Part shown: positions 1 through 14,200 of the stretch, in pieces
Layout of the letters: every line of letters starts with the position of its first letter
Position numbering within the stretch: the first letter of the stretch is position 1
Assembly (NCBI GenBank): GCA_016859345.1
Contig: CM029114.1
Coordinates: 12,546,501 to 12,610,500 of the forward strand
DNA from: Istiophorus platypterus
Taxonomy: Eukaryota; Chordata; Actinopteri; Istiophoriformes; Istiophoridae
Length of the DNA stretch: 64,000 nucleotides
Reading direction: 5' to 3'
Translations under genes and position numbers: made by a program
The notes under the pieces: generated by a model
Seen by the model: only the letters and a program-made list of their open reading frames with translations
Told to the model about the DNA's origin: nothing
Database searches by the model: none

Positions 1-956
1 TTGTATATTTTTAGTAGACCAACAGATATCTAACTGCTAATGCAGATTGAGATTTGAGTGCCTGGTAGTTTCTGTCAAATGCTGGCATCACGTTACACCG
101 TGTGGCACCCATGACAAAGTGCCCTGACTCAGACAGCAATTGCTGCTCTCCCTTCAACTTACAGTTCAATGGCCAGTGAAACCCAAATGACACAGCCAAA
201 ATCAGGGCCATTTTCAAGACATTAAACTCTGCAGCGAATGTGAGATGCAGTAGCTGCAGTATCAAAAGTGCCGTCTCGCTCAAGGTGTTAGTGTTTTGTT
301 TCATTGCAGTAGAACATTTACAGAATTTGCATATATTCTGGCTGCCTTTCTAAGTTTAGTTAATACAGAAATTCATTTTACCAAATATTAGTTAATAATA
401 AATAAGATTTGTTCTGCAGCAAACATCATGCGTGTGATGTTTCTAATCAATGAGCATGTTTGTGGTGTTGTGTTTTGCATCACTTTCAATACCTCAGCTG
501 CATTTGGTCTTTTATAGATTTGTGAAATTAGCACCCTATTTCATATGGGACTAGATTCTCAGTTGATCCAAAGGATCTATAACACCATATTCCAATCACA
601 GACAAAATGTGAACACGGCAAGACCTTGACATTTCTCCACATCACATCCCTCTGTCTACTTGCATCTATCTAAAGCACAAGAAAACCATGATTAGTCCCG
701 TTGGATAATAGATGCACGCAGTGGGAAAGGTCAGCGGTTGTCAGCCCTTAATGCCTTAACCTTTTAATGGGGGATGGGTGAAGAAAGATGAAATTAAAAA
801 AATGAGCAGTGAGGATAGGATTTAGCGACATTGATGATTTAAAAGAATCAATAATTACTCATTCAATTTCATGCACATGTGAAGCATGGTGGATTTTAAA
901 ATTTAAACATCACAGCGCAGGGGCCAGATAAAACTCTGCTTTGCGTCTGTCCAACA

Positions 957-986
957 GAAAATAAATAAATAAATAAATAAAAAAAT
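957..986. repeat. (AAAT)n microsatellite
   Basis: Short run of about five AAAT units followed by A7, reading aaataaataaataaataa. Confidence 0.9.
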
Positions 987-2430
987 CTACTGCTAAAATC
1001 ATAAACTCAGATTAAAGCCAAAATAAATGAGCTGACGTGATCAATCTTTATCAGTATCACCTTGTTTTCTTTTCTCTTTTTAAATAAAGGCCTAGTTTTC
1101 CATGCTGACATCCTGTAAAAACAACATGAGTCCTTAAGAGAGCCCAGATGCATCAGGCAGTCTTCTTGGGCTGATCTATTTGGTGTATTTGTGTCTTACG
1201 AAGTCTAAATGTGCCAGTGGAAATGTCACATTGATTCCTATGCTTTTGAATTACTGCATGTGTAATTTTCTCTCAGGTGACAACAGGGAAGTGTCAAGAC
1301 GTGAAAGGCCATCATGGCAGTGGCTGTGAGCAGACTTAACAGCGCAATTAAAAAAAAACCAAAACAAAACAAACAAACAAACGAAAAAAACCTCCGTCAT
1401 GATGGCCATTAGTCGTCCTCCATCTTTGAATATTATTTGCAGTAGAGTGTTAATAAATTGCATCCCATGTATAATGCAGTGTGCGTCTAAGCTCTAGCTG
1501 ATATTTGAACAGTTTTTTAAGTATGCTTTCTGCAATGATATACAGTAAACTCTGTATTTAGTATAGCTACTTTCCTGCATGATGAAGATGTGAGGTGATA
1601 AAACAGTGATAAAAGAGAGAGCATTTAAGAAAAAGTGATTAAAAAGTAGCTCTACAAACTTTTTCTGTGAGCTGTATTTTCTTCAAATAATTTCCCCTCA
1701 TGTCACATTATAGGGCGGAAATATTGGTAACTCTAGAATATAAAAAAAAAAAAATTCTAAATATTTCATTTTACATTTTACTGCCTCTATGAAGACAAAC
1801 ATTTTGCACTGGGACTGTTAGTGGCACTCCATATCTGTCTTTGACTGTTGTCAGTTTTACAAAAGTGTGTTAACGTGTTTAAGATTATAACAGTAATGCC
1901 TTGGCACACTTTTTGGCAGACGGTATTCACCTAAATAAAAAATGAATGGCAGCAAGTCTAAGGACCCAGTGAACAAAGTCCAATTTGCAATCAGTTCAAG
2001 CTTTTGATGCAATGGCTTTAGCTAATTACTTCATTAAGGACCAGCCATAACTTTTGCCCTGAGTTGCCAATTTCTATGAACCCTGGAACCAAATGTGTTA
2101 TAGGTGCCTTTCTTATTCAGCAATGATACAGTATTAATTGTGAGTCCAATTATTTTAGAATTGGTGTAATTAGGTTTTGGGAGCCGAACATTCCTACATC
2201 TGTGCTCCTTGAGGAGTACTATCTGGACATTTCCACAGTAAATAATGCAAACTCTTCACTTTCCACCTTGAAATTACTCTTTAGTATGAAGAACGTAATA
2301 AACAATGTTGCTGTCATCAACCACTTTTAAAGAAACGGTAGCCTTAACGTGCCTTATGACCAGCTGGGGTCCAGCCTATAGCATTTACAGTTATTTTCAC
2401 AGTGTAACAGACGGCAAGTTGTGGGAGTTG

Positions 2431-2463
2431 TGTGAATATGCCCCCCATCAGGGCATATTCACA
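2431..2463. repeat. perfect inverted repeat (13-bp arms)
   Basis: tgtgaatatgccc (2431-2443) and gggcatattcaca (2451-2463) are exact reverse complements around a 7-base spacer, giving a stable hairpin on either strand. Confidence 0.95.
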
Positions 2464-2926
2464 GCTGCCATCCCAGGGGTGTGTTGCTGTACTGTGTAAC
2501 TGGATATTTGTCTTAAAAGCTGGTTGTCTGTTTTGTGCTTCGCAGATAAATCTAGACTCAGACTGAGTTAGGTTTACACAGTATGTACTGATCCTGATTA
2601 TATTTACAACAGTCTGTTAATAACCAATTAAAAGTGACAGTGACAGTGACAGTTTTTGTCCAACCTGAAAACTTGTTAATAGATGAACTGACTCTGTTTT
2701 TCTTGCAGTGAGAGAAAATGTGTTTTCCTCTCGCTGCTCGGATTGAACACAAATGACCTGCCCTGACCTGGTTCAATTTCTTAAACAGTACTAGTCAGTC
2801 AATAAGCTGACCTAGTAAAAGGGGTGACTAAAACACTGCGTAAGTTTAAAGGTTAAATTCTCATTTAGGTGGTCAAACCTGTTCAAGCTGCATCTTCAAC
2901 ACCCCACTGCAAACAGAAAGACACGT

Positions 2927-3260
<334 letters not shown>

Positions 3261-4371
3261 AGAAGTCTACAATACCTCAATACACTAAAATGTTTCTTTA
3301 GATGAACCTACTAGAGTTGTATTTTCATTTCATGGTGTCTAAAGGGGGACTAAAGTAGCTTCTGATGAAAAATCTCCATTCCAAGAAAATGTAGAAAAAA
3401 ATGTTTGCTATTGTTATTGGTTTGGCATTTGCTCAGTGTCATAGTTCTGAGTAATTTTTTTTTTTATTATTGTAAAGTGGGGAATACCACACTATACAGC
3501 AGCACAAACCAGGCTGAATTATGATGACCCTGAATGGTAGTTACTGCGTAGTGCATTGTATTTACTGTTCACCATTTTATTTGAGTGTTAGAATTCTGAG
3601 TGTGAAATTTCTACTGTGTATAGTGCCAACATAAACTACCACAATGGAGCAAAATACTTGTATCCATGGCATTTACACTACTTTCCTGTGACAACTGTAC
3701 AATGAAATACCTCACATTTTATGGCTCCATTCATGCACTAAACCTGAACCTCTGCAGCACTGACTGACAATGCTTGATCTGAACACAACACCCTTATCCC
3801 CACTACAAATCTACATTGTAAACCACATATAAAATACAGTCTCTCAAAACAGTATAAGTAAGCAACCAGGCAGATAATCATATCATTTCAGTGGTTCTGT
3901 GAAATGACTAGGAAAACATGCCTGTGTTTGCCAGGCTGAAAATGAGTAGTTAAATATGTTTTACATGTGTGATTGTAGAAATATGCCTAAATCTAACACT
4001 CAGGAATTAAAGTGGAAAAAATAATAACAAATAACAATTTTAAACTCAGACTTGTGCTGAATTACACATCAGAACTGAGAGTAAATCTTCTGCAAAAAAC
4101 CTTTGCCACCCAGATGAAACAGAGGTTCGGGGTAATTGGCTGGAAATGGTAAAGCAAAGAATTTCTGGATTATTTGCCATGGTAACAGTTGTCTCTTCTC
4201 TCCAGCTAACAATGTTGTGCAACTTCAGTCTCCTCAGGTCTTCTTTTTATTGCTGCCCCTCTTGCCAGAATTAATTCACTAGAGCAAGAACTGAATTCTA
4301 AACTGAATGAAGTGGGTTGATATGAATTTATATGCTGTGGGTGCAGCTGTGAAGTTGTGCTTTAAGAGCAT

Positions 4372-4716
4372 TTGGGTAGCACTTCATTTGACAGCACAGT
4401 AATTACAAAGAACTTACTACTTAATGAAGAGTTAATGACTCTACAAAATACAATAACATGTCATTTACAGCAGAAAATGTTGTGATTACAAAAATAATGA
4501 AATTATTATGTATTTAATATACAGTAATATGTAGAGCAATTACATATCAACAAGCAGCCATATGTAATTAGTATATACTAATATAATTACCACAAACCAA
4601 AAGTAGTTATTTAAGTGAATCTCTGAGTACAATTAGTAATAAGTACCATGGTAACATGGTATCTATTAGGTACAAGGTATATGAATTATATGATACTGGG
4701 CTTTAAAATTAAATTG
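4372..4716. mobile_element. MITE-like non-autonomous element
   Basis: The segment opens ttgggtagcacttcatttga and closes near gatactgggctttaaaatt, which is a decayed inverted match to the opening (about 25 bp). The interior is AT-rich with the palindromic taccatggta and repeated TAATTAC-type words. The end pair resembles abundant fish elements that begin gggtaacactttattt. No coding capacity. Family not assigned and target duplication not resolved. Confidence 0.45.
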
Positions 4717-4770
4717 TTTGTTCTTTCAGTATAGTCCCTAGAACATGACTGTGGTTATATGAGATCAGCA

Positions 4771-4819
4771 GGAGGGGTGAGGGTGGGTGGGGTAGGTGGG
4801 GTGGGTGGGGGGGGGGGGG
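4771..4819 (+). repeat. G-rich tract, G-quadruplex-prone
   Basis: Successive runs of three or more G separated by one to three bases (ggagg, ggggtgagggtgggtgggg, taggtggggtgggtggg, then a run of about fifteen G). This greatly exceeds the G3N1-7 rule for intramolecular quadruplexes. It lies just past the MITE-like element. Confidence 0.85.
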
Positions 4820-6244
4820 CATTGGTGCAAAGTGCCAAATCATCCTCCATTTGAGGCAGAGCCACATCCTCCCCCTCATTTTCTCCTCTCCCCACCCCAC
4901 CAAAAGTAAAACTCCCCTCTGGAGAGAGAGCGGATGGCTCCTTCTGCTCCATTAATCTAATGACAATGCCCCGTGACTAAGACCAGCTTAGCAGGCATTG
5001 CTCATCCCCATTGGCTCCTCTTTCACTTAGCATGCCATCTATGCATGAATGCAACAGGGGCAATGACAGCAAAGGAGTAAAAAGAAAACGGAGTAGCTGC
5101 AAACAATGGCCTGATTATATTGCATTGGTGTCCATGGTTACCAGAGGATGTCACATACCAGTACTGATAAAGGGTTTGATGAACTGTATCTAAACAACTG
5201 TCAAAATAGTGTTCAGACAAGTCCTTTTATAGATTTCCTAGAACTCATATCTATGTTTATCAGTGTACTGAGGTGACTAAAAATGCAAGAAGTTGTGAGC
5301 GAAAAAAAGGTAAGTAATGTTCCCATCAATCAATCTGTATTAGATGCATGAAATCATCTTAAAGGGCCACCTCCTGTGTGCTGCTGGCTGTTGTGTTTTC
5401 TCTAAAGCAAATGTGGACCTCTTCAGTATGAGGTCTGTGATTGGTCTGTTTGGACTGCTTGTCAACTCGCAATAGGTCATAATCTTGTCTTTTTCATTAA
5501 TGCTAGATGAATTAGCTCTTCATCATCTAGCAATGAAAGCCATTATAGTGCAAACCATATCTTTGTTGCCACTGTCGCCATTCTGTATCACAAAGTGATG
5601 TGAGAAAATTTACATAATTACTACTTTTCTGACAGAATAGATGCATAAATCTGCAATCTAGATTTGCACCAGTGTGATAACAGTTATTTGGTGCAGTCTG
5701 CACAGAAAAACCAATAACTAGCTCAAGACACACCAAATGCACAAAACAACTTTAATTCAGCCTTTGGATGACAATGATGTGCTTTTAGCTCAGGCCTGTG
5801 GAGAAGCAAGTAGAAATATCCCTTTGCATCGGACACCTCTGGGAATGTCACTGCTCTGTGGGATTATGTGTTGCTTGCTAATATCCGCTGGAGCACAGAC
5901 TCTGTGTATGTTAGCCTAGCGTCTCATAGGAGAGATGTCTGCTTCAGCCTAACCTCTGGGGAAATAGCGACCAGAAGTTGGCTGTCAAGTAGCAGAGCTG
6001 CTGGCCCAGAATAGCACAGGGTCAGTGTGGATAAATAGGCCTCCCACACAACAAGAGCAGACAGGGCTTCTTAACTAAATGTGTGACACTATGAGTCAAG
6101 CTAACTGCCAAATATCCTTACTCACATTATGACTTGATGTAACAGATCTTTTCGAGTGTGACATTGCCACATAAACCCAAGTGAACTCATGGCAATGACT
6201 GAAGTTATTACTGAAAGAAAGCTGCTCTCTCACCCCTGAGGTCA

Positions 6245-6365
6245 AGGCAATTCAACTTTATTTGTATAACCCTAATTTACTGTTACAAAAGCTTCACAGG
6301 GCTTATGAAGTATGTAATAAAATGAGACCATGCAACCTTCTGTGAGAATTAGGAGAAACTTGAGC
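6245..6365 (+). repeat. fish interspersed repeat, degraded copy
   Basis: Begins with caattcaactttatttgta, a hallmark opening of a very common teleost interspersed repeat. The later landmarks agctt-cacagggctt and aggagaaactt correspond to the caaagggctttaca and aggaaaaact blocks of that repeat. Recognition is by memory of the family and not by alignment. Confidence 0.55.
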
Positions 6366-9300
6366 ATAACTAAAGTTATCAAAATGAATGTGTGAAAAGC
6401 TGATATAAGACCAAAGCTTTATTTTTTTTGGTCATATTTTGAAATAAAACGATGGGGTATCCTAGTGTCTTCTGGGGCTTAGGATGCTCATCATTTGGCT
6501 GAAATGTGCTATCTAATAAAATTAGAGTGCACAAAAATTAAAATGATAAAAACAAAAAAAGGGGTTCCAAACCATAGAGAAGTTAAAGATAAAAATGATA
6601 CTGTGTTAAGAACATAATTAGGTTTCTACATCGATACATATTTAAGAGCCATAATTTAAACATTAATGCAGCTATATTTTTATTTTTTTCAATTTTTCCC
6701 ATATTTTCTTCCTTATTCTTCTCAAAGCTTTCAAGTAATAATGGGCCTAATGGTGCCTTTTGAAAAAAGGGTAAATTAATATATAAGCACTTTTAAGGAT
6801 AAAGTTGATAGTGTGGAATGAAATCAAACTTGACATCTTTTATAATGCTTTCCACATAAAGGCAAGGCCTGGAACACCTTCATGCTTATTTCAGCATTGT
6901 AAAAATGCTCTCACCTCAAAGACTCAATCTTGATTGAGCGCTCTTCTGCTGTATTACCCAGGGGGATGTTTGTTTCCATGGTAATAGCGAAAGCAGGGGC
7001 TGATACAGTATTTCATTACTGACCGAACAAAGAGCAAAATGAAACATAATTTGCCATTCTGAAAGACAGACAGGCAAGGATTAAAAGTTTTTACCTTGCT
7101 GTGTCATTTGCCTTTCAATACAGGCAGAGTAATTATGTGCTAAAAATACATTACAATTTGTCAAAGTTTGTTTGCAATTGTTCACACTGTTGATTTCAGA
7201 AATTTCAATAACTAACCCTGTTTCATTTACTTTTCATTACTAATAATCAAGGAGAAAAAAAGAGAAATGTGTCTATAAATACGTTTTAAACTTTGTCTGT
7301 ATGTGCATGTCTTTTTTTTTGTTGTTTATTTTCAAGATTTAGATTCAGTTACACAGATAAAGTAATAAGGTAAAGATACAGTTGTGTGTGTCTGCACTGG
7401 GGAAAAGAACTTTTTTTTGTTTTTTTCATTTTGAGGCACCTTCTGAATCATCCAACCCAACAAGTGAAAATGTACAAAATATATTTTAAGCTTTACTTCT
7501 GACTTCATTTTAACTTATCAAATAAAACCCAAGGTAACATTGAACCTGCAAATGTTTCTCTCTGCTCCCTCATTAGGTTGAATGCCATCATAAAATGAAT
7601 CTCTTCAGCGATACAGGTCATGACAATTTGTTCTTGTACAAGGGGCATTTTCACCATGGCTTTTATAATCGCGAAGATATTGTGTTTCTAATACTGTGCT
7701 ATCCAGTCCACTGTCAGACAAAAAAATGTACATTCTTAGAAACACTCAAGCAGATTGGGCTAATCATGTAGGATATTTGTTTTTAACCTTGATTGCAAAA
7801 AGTAGAAGCTATGCAGACTATAACAAAATCATACTGACACACAGCAGAATGATCATCTGCCCAACGCCAACATTACATCTGTGAGAAACAGCTGTATGAC
7901 ACCCAGATGTATGCACTCACATGTCTTGCTCTTCCAAGTTACACTTAATTTCCTATTCAAATAGTGTTTTAGCGCTGCACAGCATGTGAAATGACCCCTC
8001 TATGGCTGCCTGTAATGCAATAAGATCAAACCAACGAATGCATATGGATCAAATGAACCCAAAATAACACATCACAGTCACAGCGTACACTATATCACAT
8101 TAGATGCTCTCACCAATGCATATTAGATCACTTGTGCACAAAAAGAACAATATGAATTCAACCCAACAATATTAGATACTCCAGTAAACTGTGCAGTTAC
8201 TGAATGCATCCTAGGGAAGGGTAAGCTAGTGTGGCTAACTCTGGGTGGTGTGGTCTGATGATGTGTGCAGCTAACAAGAGGCTGAGAAATGCCTTGTGTT
8301 CCTCTGTGTGCACACATGTATTTGCATTCTCTATGAATCAGATCAAAGTTAGTGTGCTGAGCAGTGCCCGCCTCATGAATATCGAGAAGGTAACGCTCTG
8401 CTTGCATTATGAGTCTGCTTAGACTGCACCGGTATGTTCTCACCTTATCCAGGATATTCTCTTCACCTGTGACCTTTGCTAAACAAACCACAACATATCA
8501 GGCTTAAAGTCTTGAAAGAAACTGGGAGATGGAGAGGAGGAAATAAATAAACAAAGCACAAAAAGTGCTGAGGAGTGAGATAAGACTACATTGGGTCAGA
8601 AAAGAAAGGAAATGAAATTAGGTATATGTCCTGTTTGTGCTTGGCTGGATTTATGTTCCTGCTTTATTTATTTCATTTAAGAAAAAAAAGGGCTGGCAGT
8701 GGCAGACAGGTGGATGTTTTAAGAATTGTGGTCATGAAATTCTCGGGCAAAAATAGGATACGACTGGAGGAGCCCCCAAAACAGTTTCATATATAAATGG
8801 TCTACTTGAAAAAACAGAAAGTACCTTGTCTTGGGACTAAGCGCAAAAAGGTTATAAAACTATCATACAAATGTGACAGGCAGGAAGATGTCTCTTATAA
8901 GTTAAATTGAATCTATAATGAAGTCTAAAGTGTCAGTATTTCTGTGCTGTGATATTGCATATGTCCTGCACAAGTGGCTTTACAGCTGAGAAGTTTTTTG
9001 GACGACTAGCTGTCATATAAACCTCTTTACCTTGAATATTTCATAAATAGGAACTTTTTTACCTTAATGACCCCCCCCTCTGCTTTCTCCTTTAAAATCT
9101 AACACTGTCTTAATCATCTAAAAAGGAAGATCCCAATTATCCTTAGTGCTCCTCGCTCAAGTAATACCTCTCCATTGGTGCCAAAATTCTGTTCCTCTCC
9201 AAACCTGTCACTCCACATTGGACAAGGAACATCTACTTCCCATCTTCCCATCTACTCTATTGTCTCATGATTATTGAACAAATGCCAATATGTGGTTCTT

Positions 9301-9597
9301 GATATCTTTGAATTTGTATGGCGATTAGAGAAGGGATTAGGACAGCGCTTCTCACCCTGACTTGCACTCTGAGATACAACGTGGGCTCCCTTGGCATGCA
9401 GACCAGACATTTCACAAAAGATTGATATATCTTAAGTATGTAAATAATATCCTTGTTTTTCTCTCTTTCTTTACTTCTTTGTTTCATTATGTGAGTAAAT
9501 AAAGTACATTAATAAAGTTACACGTGCGCCTTTCAGTAATTTAGGGACACACTATGAGATAAATCTAGCTAAAAGAAGATCATGTAGGTGCTAGAAA

Positions 9598-9599
<2 letters not shown>

Positions 9600-9687
<88 letters not shown>

Positions 9688-9695
9688 CACACACA
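9600..9695. repeat. compound (TC)n(TA)n(CA)n microsatellite
   Basis: About ten TC units, then about 33 TA units with one TTTA interruption, then four AC units. The SLSLSIYIYI frame crossing it is an artefact. Confidence 0.97.
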
Positions 9696-11202
9696 TGTAT
9701 ATTCCCAAAGGACCTGACCTGCAGTATATTGCGCTTTACCTTTAATAAGCTATCTAGGGCAAAATCACAGGGTGCTTATAGGGTTTTATTCACTCACCTA
9801 ATTAATCAGCGATGTGTGGCACCTACCACCGCTACCTTGCGTTCGTAGGCATTTGTACTATGGTAAAAAGCCATGGCTCTAATTAGGAGAGATGATCTAT
9901 TTTCCATAATGAGAATTGATGGCTTTTCTTCTGCACCGCCAAGCATTTTCTCTATTTCTCTCACTCTTTCAAACTGAAGCCACCATTCTCCCTTACTCCC
10001 TCACACAGACACACTTCAGAGCTGTATATAGAAAAGGACTAAATGAAGCACTATGTGATTAATGGACTTAATTTCCAGCAGATTTGACTTCACGGCGACA
10101 GCCCACTTCACCTCGAAAGCTTTCTGATTATTAGATTTAAGCCTGTGTCAAAAAGTCAAACAGCTTACAGATGAATGTTCCTTCTCTGTACTCTCCTGAT
10201 CACCCACACACTTTCCACCTTTCTTTCTTAAAAGCTTAAAATAATGAAAAAAAAGTCTCACATTTTTATTGTTTTATGTGCAATATATGTTTTGCTGTAG
10301 ATAGCATTAAGGTCTTGTGATGATGATCAGAAAAATGAAAACGTGAATAGATATATGCAAAACAAAAATAAAAAAAAAATATTCATCCTACATTTAGGTT
10401 ACTTATCTTAAAATATTTTATAGAATATTCTGCAAAGCAGCTCAAAAATGCTCCTGCAGAGCACAGACACAGTTTGGCTAAATTAGCCACCTTTAAAAAC
10501 TGTGAATCCACATATACTATAACCTTGTTGCTTCCAATGGGTGTCAGAGCCTCCTAATCTTTGAACACAAAGACAGCCCCTCTCAATGTGGCTTTGCAAG
10601 CCTGTGCTAATGCTGTGTAAACATTGCTGCTGCTGTTTGCCACTGATTTAGCACATGTTAATATTACATGAGACAGAGAGGCCCTTTGATGATGTAAGTG
10701 AACACTCAAACTAGGGCTTTCCACCTCAGGGAAGGGGAGACGGGGCTGTGGAGCAGCTCCTTCGAGATTTCTTTCACTTCCGCACTTACAATCCAGCTTG
10801 CTGGAGCAGAGTGGTTAATTTTTCTGTAGTCGCATCACAGAGAAGGATTGTTCTGATTTCAAATATCATCACTGAGACACGAAGTTGTAAATAAATGTGT
10901 AAAGTTTAACATATAAGAGCTGGCAAATGATAGCTCAAGATTTTTTTACAAAAATAATGTGATTTAATACGTTTGGCTTGGCTTCTTCAGGCACAGTTAA
11001 CAAAACAGCAGACCATGTACAGTAGCTTGTACTTAAAAATCAAAGATGTGACTACAGGGACTTGAACTCAATGCACCCAATCCTTTACAGTATATTGTTA
11101 TTTCCAAACAGGGACTGACAGCTTTGCTCACTCTGATGCACTTGGCTGATATCAAATCAATGCCTACACAAAGCAAGTAAGGTCTTTTCACACACAGACA
11201 AA

Positions 11203-11204
<2 letters not shown>

Positions 11205-11236
<32 letters not shown>
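11205..11236. repeat. (CA)n with poly-A tail
   Basis: Seven CA units followed directly by about 17 A residues. Confidence 0.9.
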
Positions 11237-14200
11237 TACAGCTCAGAAAGTCTGGCATAGTTAAATTTGGCTTTTGGAATCAAGCAGAAGATGATGAATA
11301 ATTAGCTGCAAGAAGTGATTTGACAACTAGGCTTTGGAGAGGCAAGTCAGAAAAATAAGTGTTGTGCCACTGAAAATCGGCAGAGAAATATTTCCCTTGA
11401 ATTTCTCTTTAGTTTTCCTCTAAATCACTGAGTTAAAGCCATCTATAGCCTTCCTCAGTAATCTGACCAACAGCACACGGCCTTTGCTTGGACTTGTAGG
11501 ATGCAGTAAGCTCCATTTTCTTCTCGTTGGTTTTACCTGTGTGCTATAGCCAATTCCCGTGGTCTATTAGGAGGCTATGGCCAGTTTGTGTCTTCTGGGA
11601 GACATCCTTCATTACTGCTGCACCAACCTCTGATAATCCCATATCTCCCACAGCCACTGCTGGACAGTTCAGTGATGATGGAGACAGAAAATTGACTCCT
11701 TTGTTTGTGGTTCTCTGCTCTCTATAGTCTCTCTTTTGCTCTGTATGTCTACGACTTCAACCATACACAAAAAACATGTACGTTAACTTGCCAGGTATTC
11801 ACATGTTAATCAAAATTTGAAAGCAAAAATTTTCATGCGAGCACACAAAAATTAAAAAAAAAATCCGACAGTGCACACACACTGATAGTATAATGTCATC
11901 AATACAGCTGTATAAAGACGAGCAGGCACAAGAATGAGAAGATCAGTTTCGGGAGAGAGAACAGACTCTTGATGAGCCATTAACCTGCAGTCGGTGAGGT
12001 AAAATGGTTGTGGGACGTGGTTTAATTTACCCTTTTATAAAGAGGTCGTTGAATTGATGAGCCACAGGAAAAGAGTTACACCCCTGGTTTGGTGTATTAG
12101 CAATGCTGATGGTGAACAGTTTGAGTGAGGAACTGGAAGAGCAGTCAATACTTCCAATCAATCTAAGCTTTCAGAGAATCCCTGCTACACTTGTGGTCAA
12201 ATCTATAAAAACTAATAAAATGAATTTCGGCAGGCCTCTCAATGCTCCAATTTGAAGAGGATATCATTTGAAATCTGTTCTAAAGCACTCTTATTTGTTT
12301 TTAGCAAAAATTATAATTGAAAATGGATGGATATATTTAGCACAATATGCTAAATGATTTTCGTTTTTTGCAAAACGTTTTATTTTGTCAGCCAGTGCTT
12401 TCATTTACTGTATCTATCTTTGGGCTGAACCTTCTCAGCATTGAGTTTAATATCTCTCTGTAAAAATATCCATCAGTGGGCACAAAGAGTCAATTTTCAC
12501 TTTGAAATAAGCTGCCAGAGAGTTCTATGTGCTCTCCTCAACATTCATTACAGTAGCCTTATGGATGATAAATTTTAGATTAATAGACAAAAGATGGATT
12601 GCGAGGATCTTTCCATCAATAAAAAGAGAAGAGAAAAATGAAATTATGGTCAGATCTGTGTCTACATACAGTATTTCTACTTTCTATGGTATTGCAGATT
12701 GTATTCTGATCCATTCCATATGAATAGACCTACACTCTTGCCTATTCTGGCTTGTAAAATCGAAAATGAGATATGGCCCTAAACAGCCCTAAGATTTTTT
12801 TTTTTTATTATTTGTTTGTTTTTATTGTACCCCACCACCTCACCTCAGAGCTGCAGAAACCTAGACAAATTTTCCAAGGATCTCAACAATTACTATAATG
12901 AAATCAGCTTGATTATTATATACTTGGATATTATATACTGATATGTTTCTACATAGACATATAATGGCATTTGGGATATGCTAACATTAAGAAGCTAAAT
13001 GTATCTGTGTGTAAACTGTGCTTATGAGAGACAGACAGAGCATGCTAAGACACGCTATATCCTTCACTGAAGATAAAATAGGGACAGACATTAATTGCAG
13101 GCTCATAGCATGCAGAAACAGAGGGTTTGAACCTGATGGGTAATAACTCCAGTGGATTCGTGCTTCACATTTGAGAACTAGCATTTCCCGCACTTCCATT
13201 TCCTGCTCCCCTGCTATGCTTTAAGAGAGCAGAAAATGGGAAGTGGTAGGCTATACATTGTCTGAGGAAGGACACACGACCAGGGCTTATCATCTTTATT
13301 ATATTTGATATATAAAGATTAGAAGAGATCAGTTATGAAGGTAACACACTGAATTGTTCACATGCTAAAATATTAAGTATGTGCCCTTTACAGAATCGAT
13401 AACTAATTAAGGTTCGTATTTGATTGGTGTGAGAACAAGAAAACAAAAAGCGAATATATTTGTCTCCAAGGTATTTTTCATTTATACAAACACTCTCACA
13501 CACATTTTCATTGCTATTCCCAATGACACACAATTTATCAGGCCAGAGTACAACTACAGAGTGACCGTATTGCTCAGTTGTAAGTTACTGTTTGCAATGC
13601 TTTCTTCATTAATTAATCTAAAGTAGAGGTCAAACAATACATGGTGCAAATTTAATATAATTTCATGGATTGTTCAACAACATGACACTGAGTTCAAGGT
13701 CATCATCTAATCATTTCCTTACCAGATTTTTAGAAATGATTTTGTCCTCAGAACACATACTGAATATTAATCATGTCATGACTAATGAGATAAAATCCGT
13801 TTTACGTGTAGAGACAAAATGGGACATGTCTGGATGTCCCTCATTTTGGAACACTTTATTGTTCAAATCCTGGAAAAATGAAGATGATACATGAATCAGA
13901 GGTAAAAGGCATTATGAGACATCTAAAGCAATATGACTAAGCCCTCATGGGCACATGACATAATTAAGGATTTATGCTGGGCTATATATCATATTACCAT
14001 AGGAAGTCTACTTATTCAAAGCACGGAAGCATGCTGTTATGTCAAGTGTTATTCCTCTTTTGCTTTTCTTTTGTCACATTTAATCTCGTGTAATCCACTT
14101 AGTGTCATATCTGCAAAACATGATGGGAATTCCTCTGCTTCTTGTCATGTAGCACCTTTACAGAAGCCATCCCAGCTCTTAACGGGGATGCTGACGTTGT

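Noticed and set aside
11041..11070. minus-strand B-box-like gttcaagtccc
   Set aside because: No A box upstream and no foldable tRNA; isolated match.
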